A DNA stretch of 64,000 nucleotides from Thereva unica (lineage: Eukaryota > Arthropoda > Insecta > Diptera > Therevidae): NCBI GenBank assembly GCA_949987705.1, contig OX465281.1:101703248-101767247 (forward strand), given 5' to 3'. The notes beneath the pieces were generated by a model. The model was not told the origin of the DNA and ran no database searches. It saw only the letters and a program-made list of their open reading frames with translations. A program made the translations under genes and the position numbers. Shown here in pieces: positions 23,445 through 32,717 of the stretch. Within the stretch, counting starts at the first letter, position 1. Every line of letters begins with the position of its first letter.

Positions 23445-24026
23445 ATGTTGTCTCACGTCGTCTATTTATATGTATATGAAAAAAAAATTAAAACACGTTT
23501 CCTAATAGACACGGGAGCAGAAATATCCGCATTTCGAAAAAGATTGATCAGAGAAAAAACTAACAAAGCGGACTACAACCTAGTTTGCGCAAATGGCTCC
23601 CCCATCACGATCTACGGCAACAAATATTTGTCTTTAAATCTTAACCTACGGCGCGATTTCGACCACTGTTTCATTATCGCTGGGATCGACTATCCTATCA
23701 TCGGTGTCGATTTTCTTTATAAATTCGACCTTCTTTTAGATCTTTGTCATAAAAAGTTAATAAATAGAAAAACCACTCTTTCAGTTGGGTGCATAGCACG
23801 CAATATCAAATCGTCCACTCTCAAATTATATTCCTTCCAAGATGAGTTCGATTCCATCCTAAATGACTTTCCTTCGCTAAAAGCACCTCCAGATTTCAAT
23901 CTACAGGTCAACCATAACGTCGTTCATTACATAAACTCCCAAGGTCCATTACCGTGTGCTAGGGCCAGACGCCTCAACCCCGAAAAATATCAAGTAGCAA
24001 ACACAGATTCGAACAAATGGTTTTGA
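23445..24026 (+). pseudogene. pol: CsRn1-type protease
   Basis: 193 codons. RFLIDTGAEISAFRK (DTGA active site, near residues 18-32) and IIGVDFLYKFDLLLDL identify a retropepsin of Ty3/gypsy type. It ends in a linker toward RT (CARARRLNPEKYQVA). A stop at 24024-24026 and a small deletion separate it from RT, whose frame opens a few bases later. Confidence 0.9.
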
Positions 24027-24041
24027 CCTTCATCGTTCTCT

Positions 24042-24619
24042 GTGGCTTCTCCATTGCACCTAGTAAAAAAGAAAGGTTGCGGGGATTGGAGACCATGCGG
24101 CGACTACCGGCAGTTAAACACAGTTACTACGCCTGACAAATACCCATTGCCTAACATTCAGGATTTCTCAATAAATCTCCACGGGTGCACCCATTTCTCG
24201 AAAATAGATCTTGTAAGAGCCTACTACCAAATCCCTGTCGCTCCAAAGGACATTTACAAAACTGCGGTCATTACCCCCTTTGGACTCTTCGAATTTCTTC
24301 GAATGCCTTTTGGTGTGAGAAACGGTGCACAAACCTTTCAACGTTTTATAAACGACTTAATCTCAGATCTAACATTCACATTGGTTTACGTGGACGACAT
24401 ACTCGTCGGCAGTAAATCTGCAGAACAGCACAAAGAACATCTAAAAGTGCTCTTCGAGCGTCTACAAAACGCTAGTATAAATATAAATCCATCAAAATGT
24501 GTGTTTGGCGTCAACCAGTTAGAGTTTTTAGGACATGATATCACACAACAAGGCATCGCCCCTGCAAAGAGTAGAATTCAGGCAATGATAGACTTTCCAT
24601 CTCCGAACACAACAAAAAA
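24042..24619 (+). pseudogene. pol: CsRn1-type reverse transcriptase, 5' part
   Basis: RT motifs are in order: [35 protein letters not shown] (catalytic Asp), [20 protein letters not shown], and [13 protein letters not shown] (YVDD). The frame proceeds to [19 protein letters not shown] and FPSPNTTK, where the Helentron fragment interrupts at an A run (24614-24619). It resumes at 26242 with LQRFLGMINFYHRFLP. Confidence 0.95.
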
Positions 24620-26236
24620 TTTGTTGTCTGTAAAGAGGGTTTACGGACGATAGTTTAACGTGACAACGTCATGAGAAAACATTGATGAAATGATTGCATA
24701 CTTTTATGAATAAAATTGAATCATTTATATTAAATTATCTTTATTTTGTATGGATACAAAAAGGAGTGAAATGAAATATTCATTTTGATTGATAAATTAG
24801 CTTTTATTTGCACTAATGAATTCAAATATGTTTATTACTTTAATGAACAGATTATTTACAAGTAACAATGTGTAGTAACAAATTCATTTACAGCTTTTAT
24901 ACATGTCTGATATTTAACTTCTTGCAATCTGTGTTATTCTGTTTAGGATAGGTCGATGATAGGAAAATTATGAAATGAATGGGAGTGTTTCAAGTGTAAT
25001 GTGCCTTGAAAAAGTCAAATCGAGGGTTGTTCCTCTCAGTGTTGTTGACTTAGTAACATCTGATGTGCATTCGAGATTGTACATATCCTTCATGAATTTG
25101 AGGAATGTATCATCATTTTTCACGTTTGTGTTGAAGTCGCCACAAAGAAGAATTGGTACATTGGTATCAACTTGCATGATCGGATGCACATACTGCCTGT
25201 TATGCACATACGGAAAGAGTGCTTGGTGCAGCAATACACTAATGTTTGAGACACTTGTTCCAGGATGAATATACACTGCGCCAAGTACAATTTTAAACGT
25301 TGTAGCAGCAGTGAAGCATGTAATTTCAGCCAAGCAGACCTCGCCTGTGTTTCTGATGAGACGAGTTGTGTCCGACAATTCAACGTGGAGAACTTTGGCC
25401 GTGGATGTTGATGTTAATTTTCGATAGATTGCCACTCCACCAGCTGCGTTTGTATCAGAATCCGATCGATTATTCTGCCTGGTTATACATTCATAATTAT
25501 TGATTGGAACTGGATCAAAATTGTCACGCATCCACGTTTCAGTCAATACCAAATAATCCGATCTTGGTATCACGGGATCCGTTTTAATATCGGCGAAGTG
25601 CGCAGACAAACTCTGAACATTAAGGTTTGTCACTACAGTTTGCCCAGCGTTGTTACCGTCATCACAAAATTTCACTGCTTTCGAAGTGATTGTTTGAAGG
25701 GCGTGTCCACGGAGTCGAATGTATTCGTTACGGACATCTCCCGTAGTCTGTGAGTCGTTCCCATCCCGTCCGTGTTTGAAGATAAAAGGCGCATCTTTTT
25801 CTGTGATGATGTGCAAGCCGTCTATATTCGTTACCCGACTCAGCGCCACTTACACCAACTGTTGTGGTTGCTCCGAGGAGTATTTATAAACAATAACAGT
25901 AAACGTCCCACCTTGCGACTTGTGAATGGTAATAGCACAAGCAGGAACGCAAGTAAACTGTTTTCGTTTGCATTTCACAGTTTTCGTCAGTGTAATGTTC
26001 ACTATTTTCTTATACACCGGCACCCAGTTAGGAGACAGAGTGTTTGGCTTGCTTTGATTATTGTTGACAATTTGACAAATTTAATCTAATATTGACAATT
26101 TTAATCAAATTTTTAAGATTACTACGATCAAATTTTTAAAATTATTTCGGGAGATAACGGGACATAACGGGACAATGAGTCATCATTTTTCATGCATGCA
26201 GCCGGCGTTCATCGTTTTAATAGACGTTGTCACGTC
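24620..26236 (-). mobile_element. Helentron (Helitron2), internally deleted, with helicase tail and endonuclease
   Basis: On the minus strand the element begins GACGTGACAACGTCTA after a T run (26237-26241 on plus is A5) and ends near a hairpin (TCTGTAAA-GAGGG-TTTACGGA on the plus strand, about 24627-24647) beside the A run at 24614-24619. The subterminal repeat GACGTTGTCACGTT lies just inside. It retains the C-terminus of a Pif1-type helicase fused to an endonuclease, the gene layout specific to Helentrons. The Rep domain and most of the helicase are lost. It shares both termini with HINE 1 and HINE 3. Confidence 0.88.
24968..25995 (-). pseudogene. Helentron protein: Pif1 helicase C-terminus plus EEP endonuclease
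   Basis: The open frame is 25849-24968 (293 codons), but the same reading continues upstream to about 25995 through one stop at 25850-25852. Upstream are the helicase motifs ACAITIHKSQGGTF and IVYKYSSEQPQQLV, followed by VALSRVTNIDGLHI. After about 90 residues an exonuclease-endonuclease-phosphatase fold begins: TNLNVQSLSAH, LVLTETWM, LCGDFNTN near residue 236, and TTLDLTFSR. Coupled helicase and nuclease would act in rolling-circle-like transposition. Tyr for VYVALSR is replaced by the stop. The final SDH motif expected at the C-terminus is not seen, so the nuclease is probably truncated. Confidence 0.88.
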
Positions 26237-26241
26237 AAAAA

Positions 26242-26850
26242 CTACAGCGCTTCCTAGGAATGATTAATTTCTACCATCGTTTCCTTCCGGAAGCAGCAAA
26301 ACTGTCAGGACCTCTGTATGACATTCTAAAAACTCCAAAGACAAAACAAAAAGGTAAAACAAATTTAGAGTGGACCGAAGACTACGAACAGCTTTTTAAA
26401 GAAATAAAAGTAAAACTGCAACAACACACACTCCTTGTACATCCCAACCCTAGCAGACATATCGCTCTGGGTGGATGCATCAAGCGATGCAGTTGGAGCA
26501 GTTTTGCAACAACACAACGCAAATGACTGGCAACCCTTGAGTTTCTTCTCGAAACGCTTATCGCCAACAGCAAAGAAATACTCGACTTGCGACAGTGAAT
26601 TATTAGCCATTTACTTAGCGGTAAAACATTTTCGCCACCACGTTGAAGGCAAAAACTTCGTCATATTCACAGATCACAAGCCGCTAACAAACGCATTACG
26701 TTCAAAATCTGACAAATCTCCAAGGCAAAGTAACCATCTTAATTACATATCGCAGTTCACCAATGACATAAGATACATCAAGGGAAAACAAAATGTAGTT
26801 TCAGATACCCTTTCTAGAGCACATATATGTAGATTACATAATCCCTCGCA
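26242..26850 (+). pseudogene. pol: CsRn1-type RT connection and RNase H
   Basis: Starts LQRFLGMINFYHRFLPEAAK, continuing RT across the Helentron. A frameshift near 26440-26470 leads into the RNase H frame: LWVDASSDAVGAVLQQ, YSTCDSELLAIYLAVKHF, VIFTDHKPL, DIRYIKGKQNVVSDTLSRA. All expected acidic residues can be seen. It removes the RNA strand during reverse transcription. It runs into the Harbinger-like MITE at 26854. Confidence 0.93.
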
Positions 26851-26853
26851 TAA

Positions 26854-27742
26854 GGCTGGTCGTCCACTGGAAGCGTATTCGAGCGGCTACGCACTTCGGC
26901 GACACGAGCGGCTACACGCGGCTGTGCCGCGTGAATCAAAATTATTTTGGATCGGTCGCGCGTAGCCGCTCGAATCAGGAAATAATTTTCTCCAAAGCTT
27001 TCTATATTTAAAATAAAATAAATCTACCCTGCGATTTCTTGACGCTATAATTAAGAGAAAAATCGTAGGAATTCAATGAATGTGTTTTGGATAAATTGGT
27101 CGAGGGGAAAAGGTGGAAAAAAGTTAATAATAGTAGCGAAAACAAGTTTTTTTTCACTTTTTAGGTACGAAAATATTGTTGTTTTGGAAAACAAAAAATA
27201 CTACATAATAGTGCTTAAAAAGACGAAAAATATGAGTTTTGCACCATTGAAATCAGTCAACAACTTTTTGCATAAAACGTGTTTTTAAGTTGTTAGATCA
27301 AACCTATCATAAATTTCATGAAAATGGAGTTGTGGAGCAAATCCTTGCGAATAAATTAGGCCTATAAAAAAATTCTAGGACCACTGTAGACCTTGTTCAA
27401 CCTTTTTTCGTGAAACAGGTGTTTTTCATTTTTGAGATTTACTCGAAAAGTTACCATTATTTTTTCATGAAGTTTTTATTGTAGGTAGGCACCATCAGAA
27501 GCCACAATTTAATCCTTGACACAAGGTTCTACGATAATTACACTCTAATTATCAAATATCTCTCCTGGAATAAAAATTATTATACGTCAAATTCACTTCA
27601 AACTGAGCAGCATAAAAAGCTTGCAGTTGACGACCCCTGTAGCGTGTAGCCGCGTATCTCAGAGACGCTTGAAGCCGCCTGAAGCCGCTCATGTAGCCGA
27701 AGCGCATAGCCGCTCGAATACGCTTCCAGTGGACGACCAGCC
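26854..27742. mobile_element. Harbinger-like MITE, TSD TAA
   Basis: Termini GGCTGGTCGTCCACTGGAAG and its complement are perfect inverted repeats, extending imperfectly into GCGTATTCGAGCGGCTA. TAA lies on each side (26851-26853 and 27743-27745). A TWA duplication and GGC/GGG-starting ends are typical of PIF/Harbinger. The 889 bp hold no transposase. Confidence 0.85.
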
Positions 27743-27745
27743 TAA

Positions 27746-28215
27746 ACGTAGACACTCAGTCATTGGCAGAAGAACAGGAACATGACGATGAACTAAAACA
27801 CATTCTCAAGAATCTCTACGGTTACCAGGAGAATTTGTCTCCACAGGTAATAAACCAGAAACTGTTACAACTACTTTAGCTAGACAAATACAAAACGCAA
27901 TCATACAAATAAAACCACAAGCATTAAGAACGCGTAAACAAAATAATATACATATTTGTCCCCCAAGAGCTCAAAAGTTGCTCGCATGTATTCGTTGAAG
28001 AACCCGTTTATAAAGGTAGTTTAAGTCCTCCATACTCAGGTCCATACGAAGTATTAACCAGAAATGACAAAGTGTATAAAATTTTAATGAATGCGAAAGA
28101 AAAAACAATTAATGTAAACCGTCTAAAACCAGCATTTCTTTTAGATTCAAACCTTCTCTCTACAAGTAGAGTAACTAGATCAGATATAAAACAAAAAGTT
28201 AGCTTCCAAATTTAG
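27746..28215 (+). pseudogene. pol: CsRn1-type integrase remnant, core deleted
   Basis: NVDTQSLAEEQEHDDELKHI is the linker before integrase; directly after it SLRLPGEF appears, which in CsRn1 proteins lies near the integrase C-terminus. The HHCC zinc finger and the entire DDE core are therefore absent (a deletion ending near 27815). The remaining tail has a GPY/F-type segment (GPYEVLTRNDKVYKIL) and INVNRLKPAF, in two frames. Confidence 0.85.
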
Positions 28216-28679
28216 ACAATTTACCCCTTACTAACAGAAAGATAATTACAATATTTAAACAGTATTCACGAAAGATGAAACCTATATAAGATTACATTAT
28301 TAACCTCAAATTGAAACACAACTCGTCATTTATAAAACAGATTAAAGTTTCAAGATCCGAAGAAATAAAAAATATGGCTCTTTTCGATAGAGACACTTAA
28401 TCACCATATTCCTTCTTAATTCTGACATGGTCATTACACAATTAAATGATAATAATAATACTCATAATAATAATATTAATCATATAATTTAAATAATAAT
28501 CTTTATTCAGAAATAACTAACATTAATTTAAGTAAGTTAAGTAAGCACATATGAATTGTAGTAATTAATAAAAATTATAGTCTCAAATTGAAGTAAACCT
28601 AGAGAATAAATTAGAATATTTACCAAAGTAGTTAAAACATGTACAAATCAAAATGTAGTCCTTATTATTTTTTTTTGAT

Positions 28680-28692
28680 AAAGGGGGAGTGA
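28680..28692 (+). promoter_or_regulatory. Polypurine tract of CsRn1-type element
   Basis: AAAGGGGGAGTGA directly before the 3' LTR; the expected start of plus-strand DNA synthesis. Confidence 0.85.
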
Positions 28693-29036
28693 TGTGGCGC
28701 ACGAATTCTACGTCGCAATCGACCCTTAGCTTAATAGTTAACAGGGATTAACGGTTAGCTAGAAACACAAGCGCCGTAACAAAATCAATTGGATAGGAAA
28801 GACTTGTTACTTGTTAAGCGGATATAAAACCATGCTGGTGTCGTGAGAAAATGGGTCAAAGCAAAAAAGTTTTTTTTATTAAGAAGTAGAACTGATTGAA
28901 TTTAAAAATGTTAAAAGAAGTAAAAAAATCGAACATTAGAAAATTGAAAAGGAAATTGTTAAATAAATAGTAAAAAATAATTGTGGATTGTTAATTCTAA
29001 AAATAATTGGATTAAAGTGAGTGGTAAAAAGGGTAT

Positions 29037-31826
29037 CTTCTTCTTTAAACTCCTTTAATCCCTCATGGGACATAGGGCGGAAACAGTTGCCCTCCAGCGG
29101 ACTCTGTTTTGCGCGACAGCTCTCAGCTCCGACCAGGATCTCCCAGTAGTTGCGGCTTCTTCTAGTAGGGTTCTCCTCCACGTTGTTCTAGGTCTTCCTA
29201 CTCGACGGGAACCTTGCGGATTCCAGTCAAGGGCCTGTTTGGCTAGGTTTTCGTTTTCGCGTCGCAAGGTGTGGCCAACCCAATTCCATTTCCTTCGCCT
29301 GATTTGGTCGTCTATCCTTTCTTGGCCGGCACGGCGCCATAGTTCTTCGTTTGAAATTCTATCTTGCCAGCGGATTTTTAGGATACGACGAAGGCATCTG
29401 TTGATGAAGACTTGTAGGCGCCCTGTGATGAATTGGGTGACTTTCCATGTTTCGCAACCGTACAAAAGAACAGCCTTCACGTTGGAGTTGAACAGCCGCA
29501 ATTTGGTGTTAGTTGAGATCTCCGTTGATCTCCATATGCGGAACAGGCATGCATATGCGCCTCGTGCTTTGTTTATTCTGGAACTTACGTCTTCTTCTGC
29601 CCCACCATTTTCGGTAATAACACTACCGAGGTAGCAGAATTTATTTACCAGTTCCACGTCACGGTTATTCAGCGCTGTCCGTTCAATGGTGTTTGCATTT
29701 ATCCGCATTTCTTTAGTTTTAGTCGGATTTAGCCTTAAGCCTGCTGGACTACTTTCTGTTGCCAAATTGTTCAACATGTTTTTGAGGTCCTGGTGTCTGT
29801 GGGCCAGCAAACAGATATCATCGGCGTAGTCGAGGTCCTTAAGGCGGTCTACCAAACCCCATTGTATGCCGCCTGTTCGATTATCTAGAGCGCCGACAAG
29901 GATGTCATTTATTACTATAAGAAATAGTAAAGGCGAAAGTAGGCATCCTTGTCGTACTCCTGAGCTCACCTCAAAGCTGTCGGATAATTTTCCTTTATGG
30001 AGAACTCTGCATTTGGAATTGTTATATAGGGCTTTTATCAATTCTATTATTTTATCAGGCAATCCACGTCGCCGTAGTGCCTGCCATATAAAGCTCCTAT
30101 TGACCGAGTCGAACGCTTTCTCATAATCTACGAAAGCAAGGTAAAGGGGGGATCGGAATTCAGTAGACTGCTCCACTATTATTCTCAAGGTGTTAATATG
30201 ATCAATACAGGAGCGGCCCTTCCTGAATCCGGCCTGCTGCCTCCTAAGCGTTCGGTCAACTGCCTCACTTATCCTAGATAGTAATATATGGGACAAAATT
30301 TTGCCCACTGTAGATAGTAAACAGATGCCTCTCCAGTTGTCGCATATTGTTAGGTCCCCCTTTTTTGGTATTTTGACTATGATACCTTCCGTCCAATCCT
30401 CCGGAAAGGTACAGGTGTTCCATGCTATTTCTAGGATTGGCTGAAGCGCATCTGCTATGAGGCTTGAGTCGGCTTTCAACAATTCTGGCGGGATGCCATC
30501 TTTCCCAGCTGCTTTACCATTGGCCATCGCATGAATTGCGGTTACTATTTCCGTCTTGGATGGGGCCCGGGTGGTGATTCTTATTGGCTGTGCATTGTTG
30601 CTATTTTCCTGAGGTTCCTGTGTAAGTGTACCATTCAGGGCGGCGAAGAAGTAATCTCTCCATCTTTGGAGTTGCTCTTCGTCGCTGCACAGCAGCCTTC
30701 CATCCGCACTCTTAACGGCATGCTTTTTAGTAGAGTGCTTTCCCGAGAGCTGTTTAGTGATTTGGTACAGCACCTTACTATTGCCTGTGTTTGCCGCGTT
30801 TTCCGCTTTTTCTGCGAGCTCGTTTATCTGCTGCCTTTTATCACGCCGGACACTTCTCTTAACCTCCCGGTGTAATTGGGAGTATTCCCGTTCTAATTGG
30901 TGACGTCTTTCCGGGTCGTTTGTGGAGTTTACGCTATTTTTGAGGGCCCTTCTGCGTTCTATTTTTTGCCAGGTTGTGTCCGAGATCCAGTGTTGCTGGT
31001 TTCTTTGGACATAACCGATGCTTGTTTCCGCAGCCGTCAATATCGCGCCCTTTGTCGTACTCCACAATTCCTCAATATTTGTGTCGTCAGAAACGGTTTG
31101 CTGGTTTAATAATTCTAAAAAGTTTCCAGCGAATTCCCGCTTTTTAACGCTCTCCCGCAGAAGGTCTACGTTAAACCGTCTACGGGTTATAGCATCATGT
31201 TGCACGTTTCTGATTGCGGCGATTTTAAGGCGAATAGTTGCTACAACCAAATGGTGGTCGCTTCCAGTATCCGCTCCCCTGAAACTCCTGACATCCTCAA
31301 GAATAGTTCTCCATCTGCGGCTAACGGCCACGTGATCTATCTGATTTCTCGTTCTACCATCGGGCGATACCCAGGTCTCTTTGTGTATCTTCTTGTGACA
31401 AAAGTAAGTTCCACCTACCATGAGTTGGTGGGAACTACAAAAGTCAACGAAAAGCTCACCATTGTTATTGGTAACTTGGCTTAGGCCTTGGTTTCCAATT
31501 GTGTGTTCAAGGCCCGTGTTGTCACGGCCGATCTGAGCGTTTAAGTCACCCATTAAAACAATGATGTCCCCCCTTGGAATAGAGCGAAAAACCTCATTCA
31601 GTCGCATATAGAACTCGTCCTTGATGTCATCTTCAGCGTCTTCAGTTGGAGCATAGCATTGGACTACCGTAGTACTTCTTAGTCTGGTACGCAGGCGCAC
31701 GGTAATAATCCTCTCAGAAACCGGTGACCAGCTAATGAGGCTGGACCTGGCTTCTTTGGTGAGTATTACGCCAACGCCACTCCTACGGCTTTCAGTTTCG
31801 TTTCTACCAGAATATAAGAAGGACTC
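29037..31826 (-). mobile_element. RTE-like LINE, copy 1, 5'-truncated
   Basis: 2790 bp with an 11-bp TSD AAAAAGGGTAT (29026-29036 and 31827-31837). The 3' end on the minus strand is a short GAAGAAG repeat rather than poly(A). The 5' end stops inside the endonuclease, as expected from incomplete target-primed reverse transcription. A second copy with the same 3' end is at 42775-44143. Confidence 0.93.
29055..31826 (-). CDS. RTE-like endonuclease-reverse transcriptase
   Basis: The frame is open from the truncated 5' end (31826) to the stop at 29055; the first ATG is at 31700 (881 codons). The EEP endonuclease comes first (VVQCYAPTEDAEDD, IVLMGDLNAQIGRDN, RNQIDHVAVSRRW, GSDHHLVVATIRL), then the RT with GKAAGKDGIPPELLK, GICLLSTVGKILSHILL, QAGFRKGRSCIDHI, VDYEKAFDSVNRSFIW, GVRQGCLLSPLLFLI and LDYADDICLLAH. 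The C-terminal region (WNWVGHTLRRENENLAKQ, GRPRTTWRRTL) is typical of this group. No stop or shift interrupts it, so it is young. I assign RTE on overall likeness; the clade should be tested by a tree. Confidence 0.92.
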   Translation of the reverse strand, partial: ESFLYSGRNETESRRSGVGVILTKEARSSLISWSPVSERIITVRLRTRLRSTTVVQCYAPTEDAEDDIKDEFYMRLNEVFRSIPRGDIIVLMGDLNAQIGRDNTGLEHTIGNQGLSQVTNNNGELFVDFCSSHQLMVGGTYFCHKKIHKETWVSPDGRTRNQIDHVAVSRRWRTILEDVRSFRGADTGSDHHLVVATIRLKIAAIRNVQHDAITRRRFNVDLLRESVKKREFAGNFLELLNQQTVSDDTNIEELWSTTKGAILTAAETSIGYVQRNQQHWISDTTWQKIERRRALKNSVNSTNDPERRHQLEREYSQLHREVKRSVRRDKRQQINELAEKAENAANTGNSKVLYQITKQLSGKHSTKKHAVKSADGRLLCSDEEQLQRWRDYFFAALNGTLTQEPQENSNNAQPIRITTRAPSKTEIVTAIHAMANGKAAGKDGIPPELLKADSSLIADALQPILEIAWNTCTFPEDWTEGIIVKIPKKGDLTICDNWRGICLLSTVGKILSHILLSRISEAVDRTLRRQQAGFRKGRSCIDHINTLRIIVEQSTEFRSPLYLAFVDYEKAFDSVNRSFIWQALRRRGLPDKIIELIKALYNNSKCRVLHKGKLSDSFEVSSGVRQGCLLSPLLFLIVINDILVGALDNRTGGIQWGLVDRLKDLDYADDICLLAHRHQDLKNMLNNLATESSPAGLRLNPTKTKEMRINANTIERTALNNRDVELVNKFCYLGSVITENGGAEEDVSSRINKARGAYACLFRIWRSTEISTNTKLRLFNSNVKAVLLYGCETWKVTQFITGRLQVFINRCLRRILKIRWQDRISNEELWRRAGQERIDDQIRRRKWNWVGHTLRRENENLAKQALDWNPQGSRRVGRPRTTWRRTLLEEAATTGRSWSELRAVAQNRVRWRATVSALCPMRD

Positions 31827-31878
31827 AAAAAGGGTATATTCTATTTTAAATTATGTGGTTGCGTGCACCCACGGTCCC

Positions 31879-32088
31879 TCTTACCTCTCAGAATTCCTTC
31901 CTCTTCAAACCATGCGTTCGATTAAATTTCGTATTCCTGTACATTATTCCCTAATGGGTAAACGTTCCTTCTTTGTGCATTCGATTAGACTTTGGAACAA
32001 CCTTCCTAGCAATATTCAAAGAATAGGCACAGCCAAGACTTTCAGAAAGCAAGCATCTCTCTTTCTATTTCCCTCTACTTCTCTTTAG
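31879..32088 (+). pseudogene. LINE C-terminal fragment (part 2)
   Basis: Resumes after the Ty3/gypsy insertion with PSYLSEFLPLQ, then FRIPVHYSLMGKRSFFVHSI and RLWNNLPSNI, a common ending of jockey-type proteins, and stops at 32088. Joining both sides through one copy of GTCCC keeps the frame. Confidence 0.8.
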
Positions 32089-32181
32089 TATTTTCTGTCT
32101 TTTTCTATCTCCTGCTCTTTTCCTTTCTTGGTCCTTACTCCTGCACTTTTCCTTCTTTCTCGTCCCGTCCCTCTCATAGTT
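32089..32181 (+). other. Pyrimidine-rich 3' region of the host LINE
   Basis: T/C-rich tract downstream of the LINE stop, ending where the T run of the Loa tail begins. No gene seen. Confidence 0.5.
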
Positions 32182-32235
32182 TATTAAGGTTTTTTTTCCT
32201 GTGTGAGGTATTAGGTCCAAAGGTACTGCGGCCAT

Positions 32236-32676
32236 TAAGTTGGCCTATTTTACTACAACCCCTACACCTCATATTTGTAGGCCAGACCGCCTGAACAAGT
32301 TCAGCAGTCTGCCTAGTATTTTGTCGCTTAGACTTGAGTGTTCGAGCAGAGACTTCTCGAACAAAGAGACCCTGCTCCTCGCTATTGCAGGGCACTCACA
32401 GAGAAAATGGAGGGCAAACTCATCCTCTTCTAGGCAAAGCCTACATGTAGGGTCATCCGCCCTTCCTATTTTCTATAAGTGGTAATTTAGGGCACAGTGT
32501 CCGGTAATTAAGCCAACAAGTGTCCTAACATCACTTCTACTGCGCCGCAATAATTCCTTGGCTGTCTTAGGGGACGGCACTGGAAGGAACCGCTTAGAGT
32601 TGGCCAGTCCATGCGCGGACCTCCAGCGTTCAATATGTTTCATCAAAGTCCGATCGGCCAGGGCCCTTTGCAGCAA
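32236..32676 (-). pseudogene. Loa unit A, C-terminal zinc-knuckle region
   Basis: Open part MLQRALADRTLMKHIERW, then ELLRRSRSDVRTLVGLITGH, followed in a shifted reading by CRLCLEEDEFALHFLCEC, a CCHC knuckle (CX2CX10-12HX4C), and FEKSLLEHSSLSDKILGRLL. This tail follows RNase H in I/Loa-type LINEs and probably binds RNA. A deletion removes the second half of RNase H just upstream. Confidence 0.82.
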
Positions 32677-32717
32677 GCTGGACGGTGCCCCAATAGCCGG
32701 CTCTGGACCAATGAATT

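Larger units (their letters stand above)
13430..31873 (+). mobile_element. CsRn1-type Ty3/gypsy element inflated by nested insertions
   Basis: LTRs at 13430-13808 and 28693-31873, with a 5-bp TSD GTCCC (13425-13429 and 31874-31878). The tRNA-Trp primer site and pol sequence match the CsRn1 clade. Order: LTR, PBS, leader, gag, protease, RT, RNase H, remnant integrase tail, polypurine tract, LTR. Nested inside are a satellite block, a foldback, a short MITE, a HINE, a Helentron fragment, a Harbinger-like MITE and an RTE LINE. These account for most of its 18.4 kb. The integrase core is missing and several frames are shifted; it is dead. Confidence 0.93.
28693..31873 (+). repeat. CsRn1-type element 3' LTR, split by an RTE LINE
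   Basis: LTR bases 28693-29036 and 31838-31873 together give about 380 bp, matching the 379-bp 5' LTR. The last base is G rather than A (CCCACG), still followed by the TSD GTCCC. Confidence 0.93.

Noticed and set aside
29065..31484. Long plus-strand frames such as 29065-29634 opposite the RTE-like LINE
   Set aside because: Antisense shadows of a well-conserved RT frame; the same shadow appears opposite copy 2.
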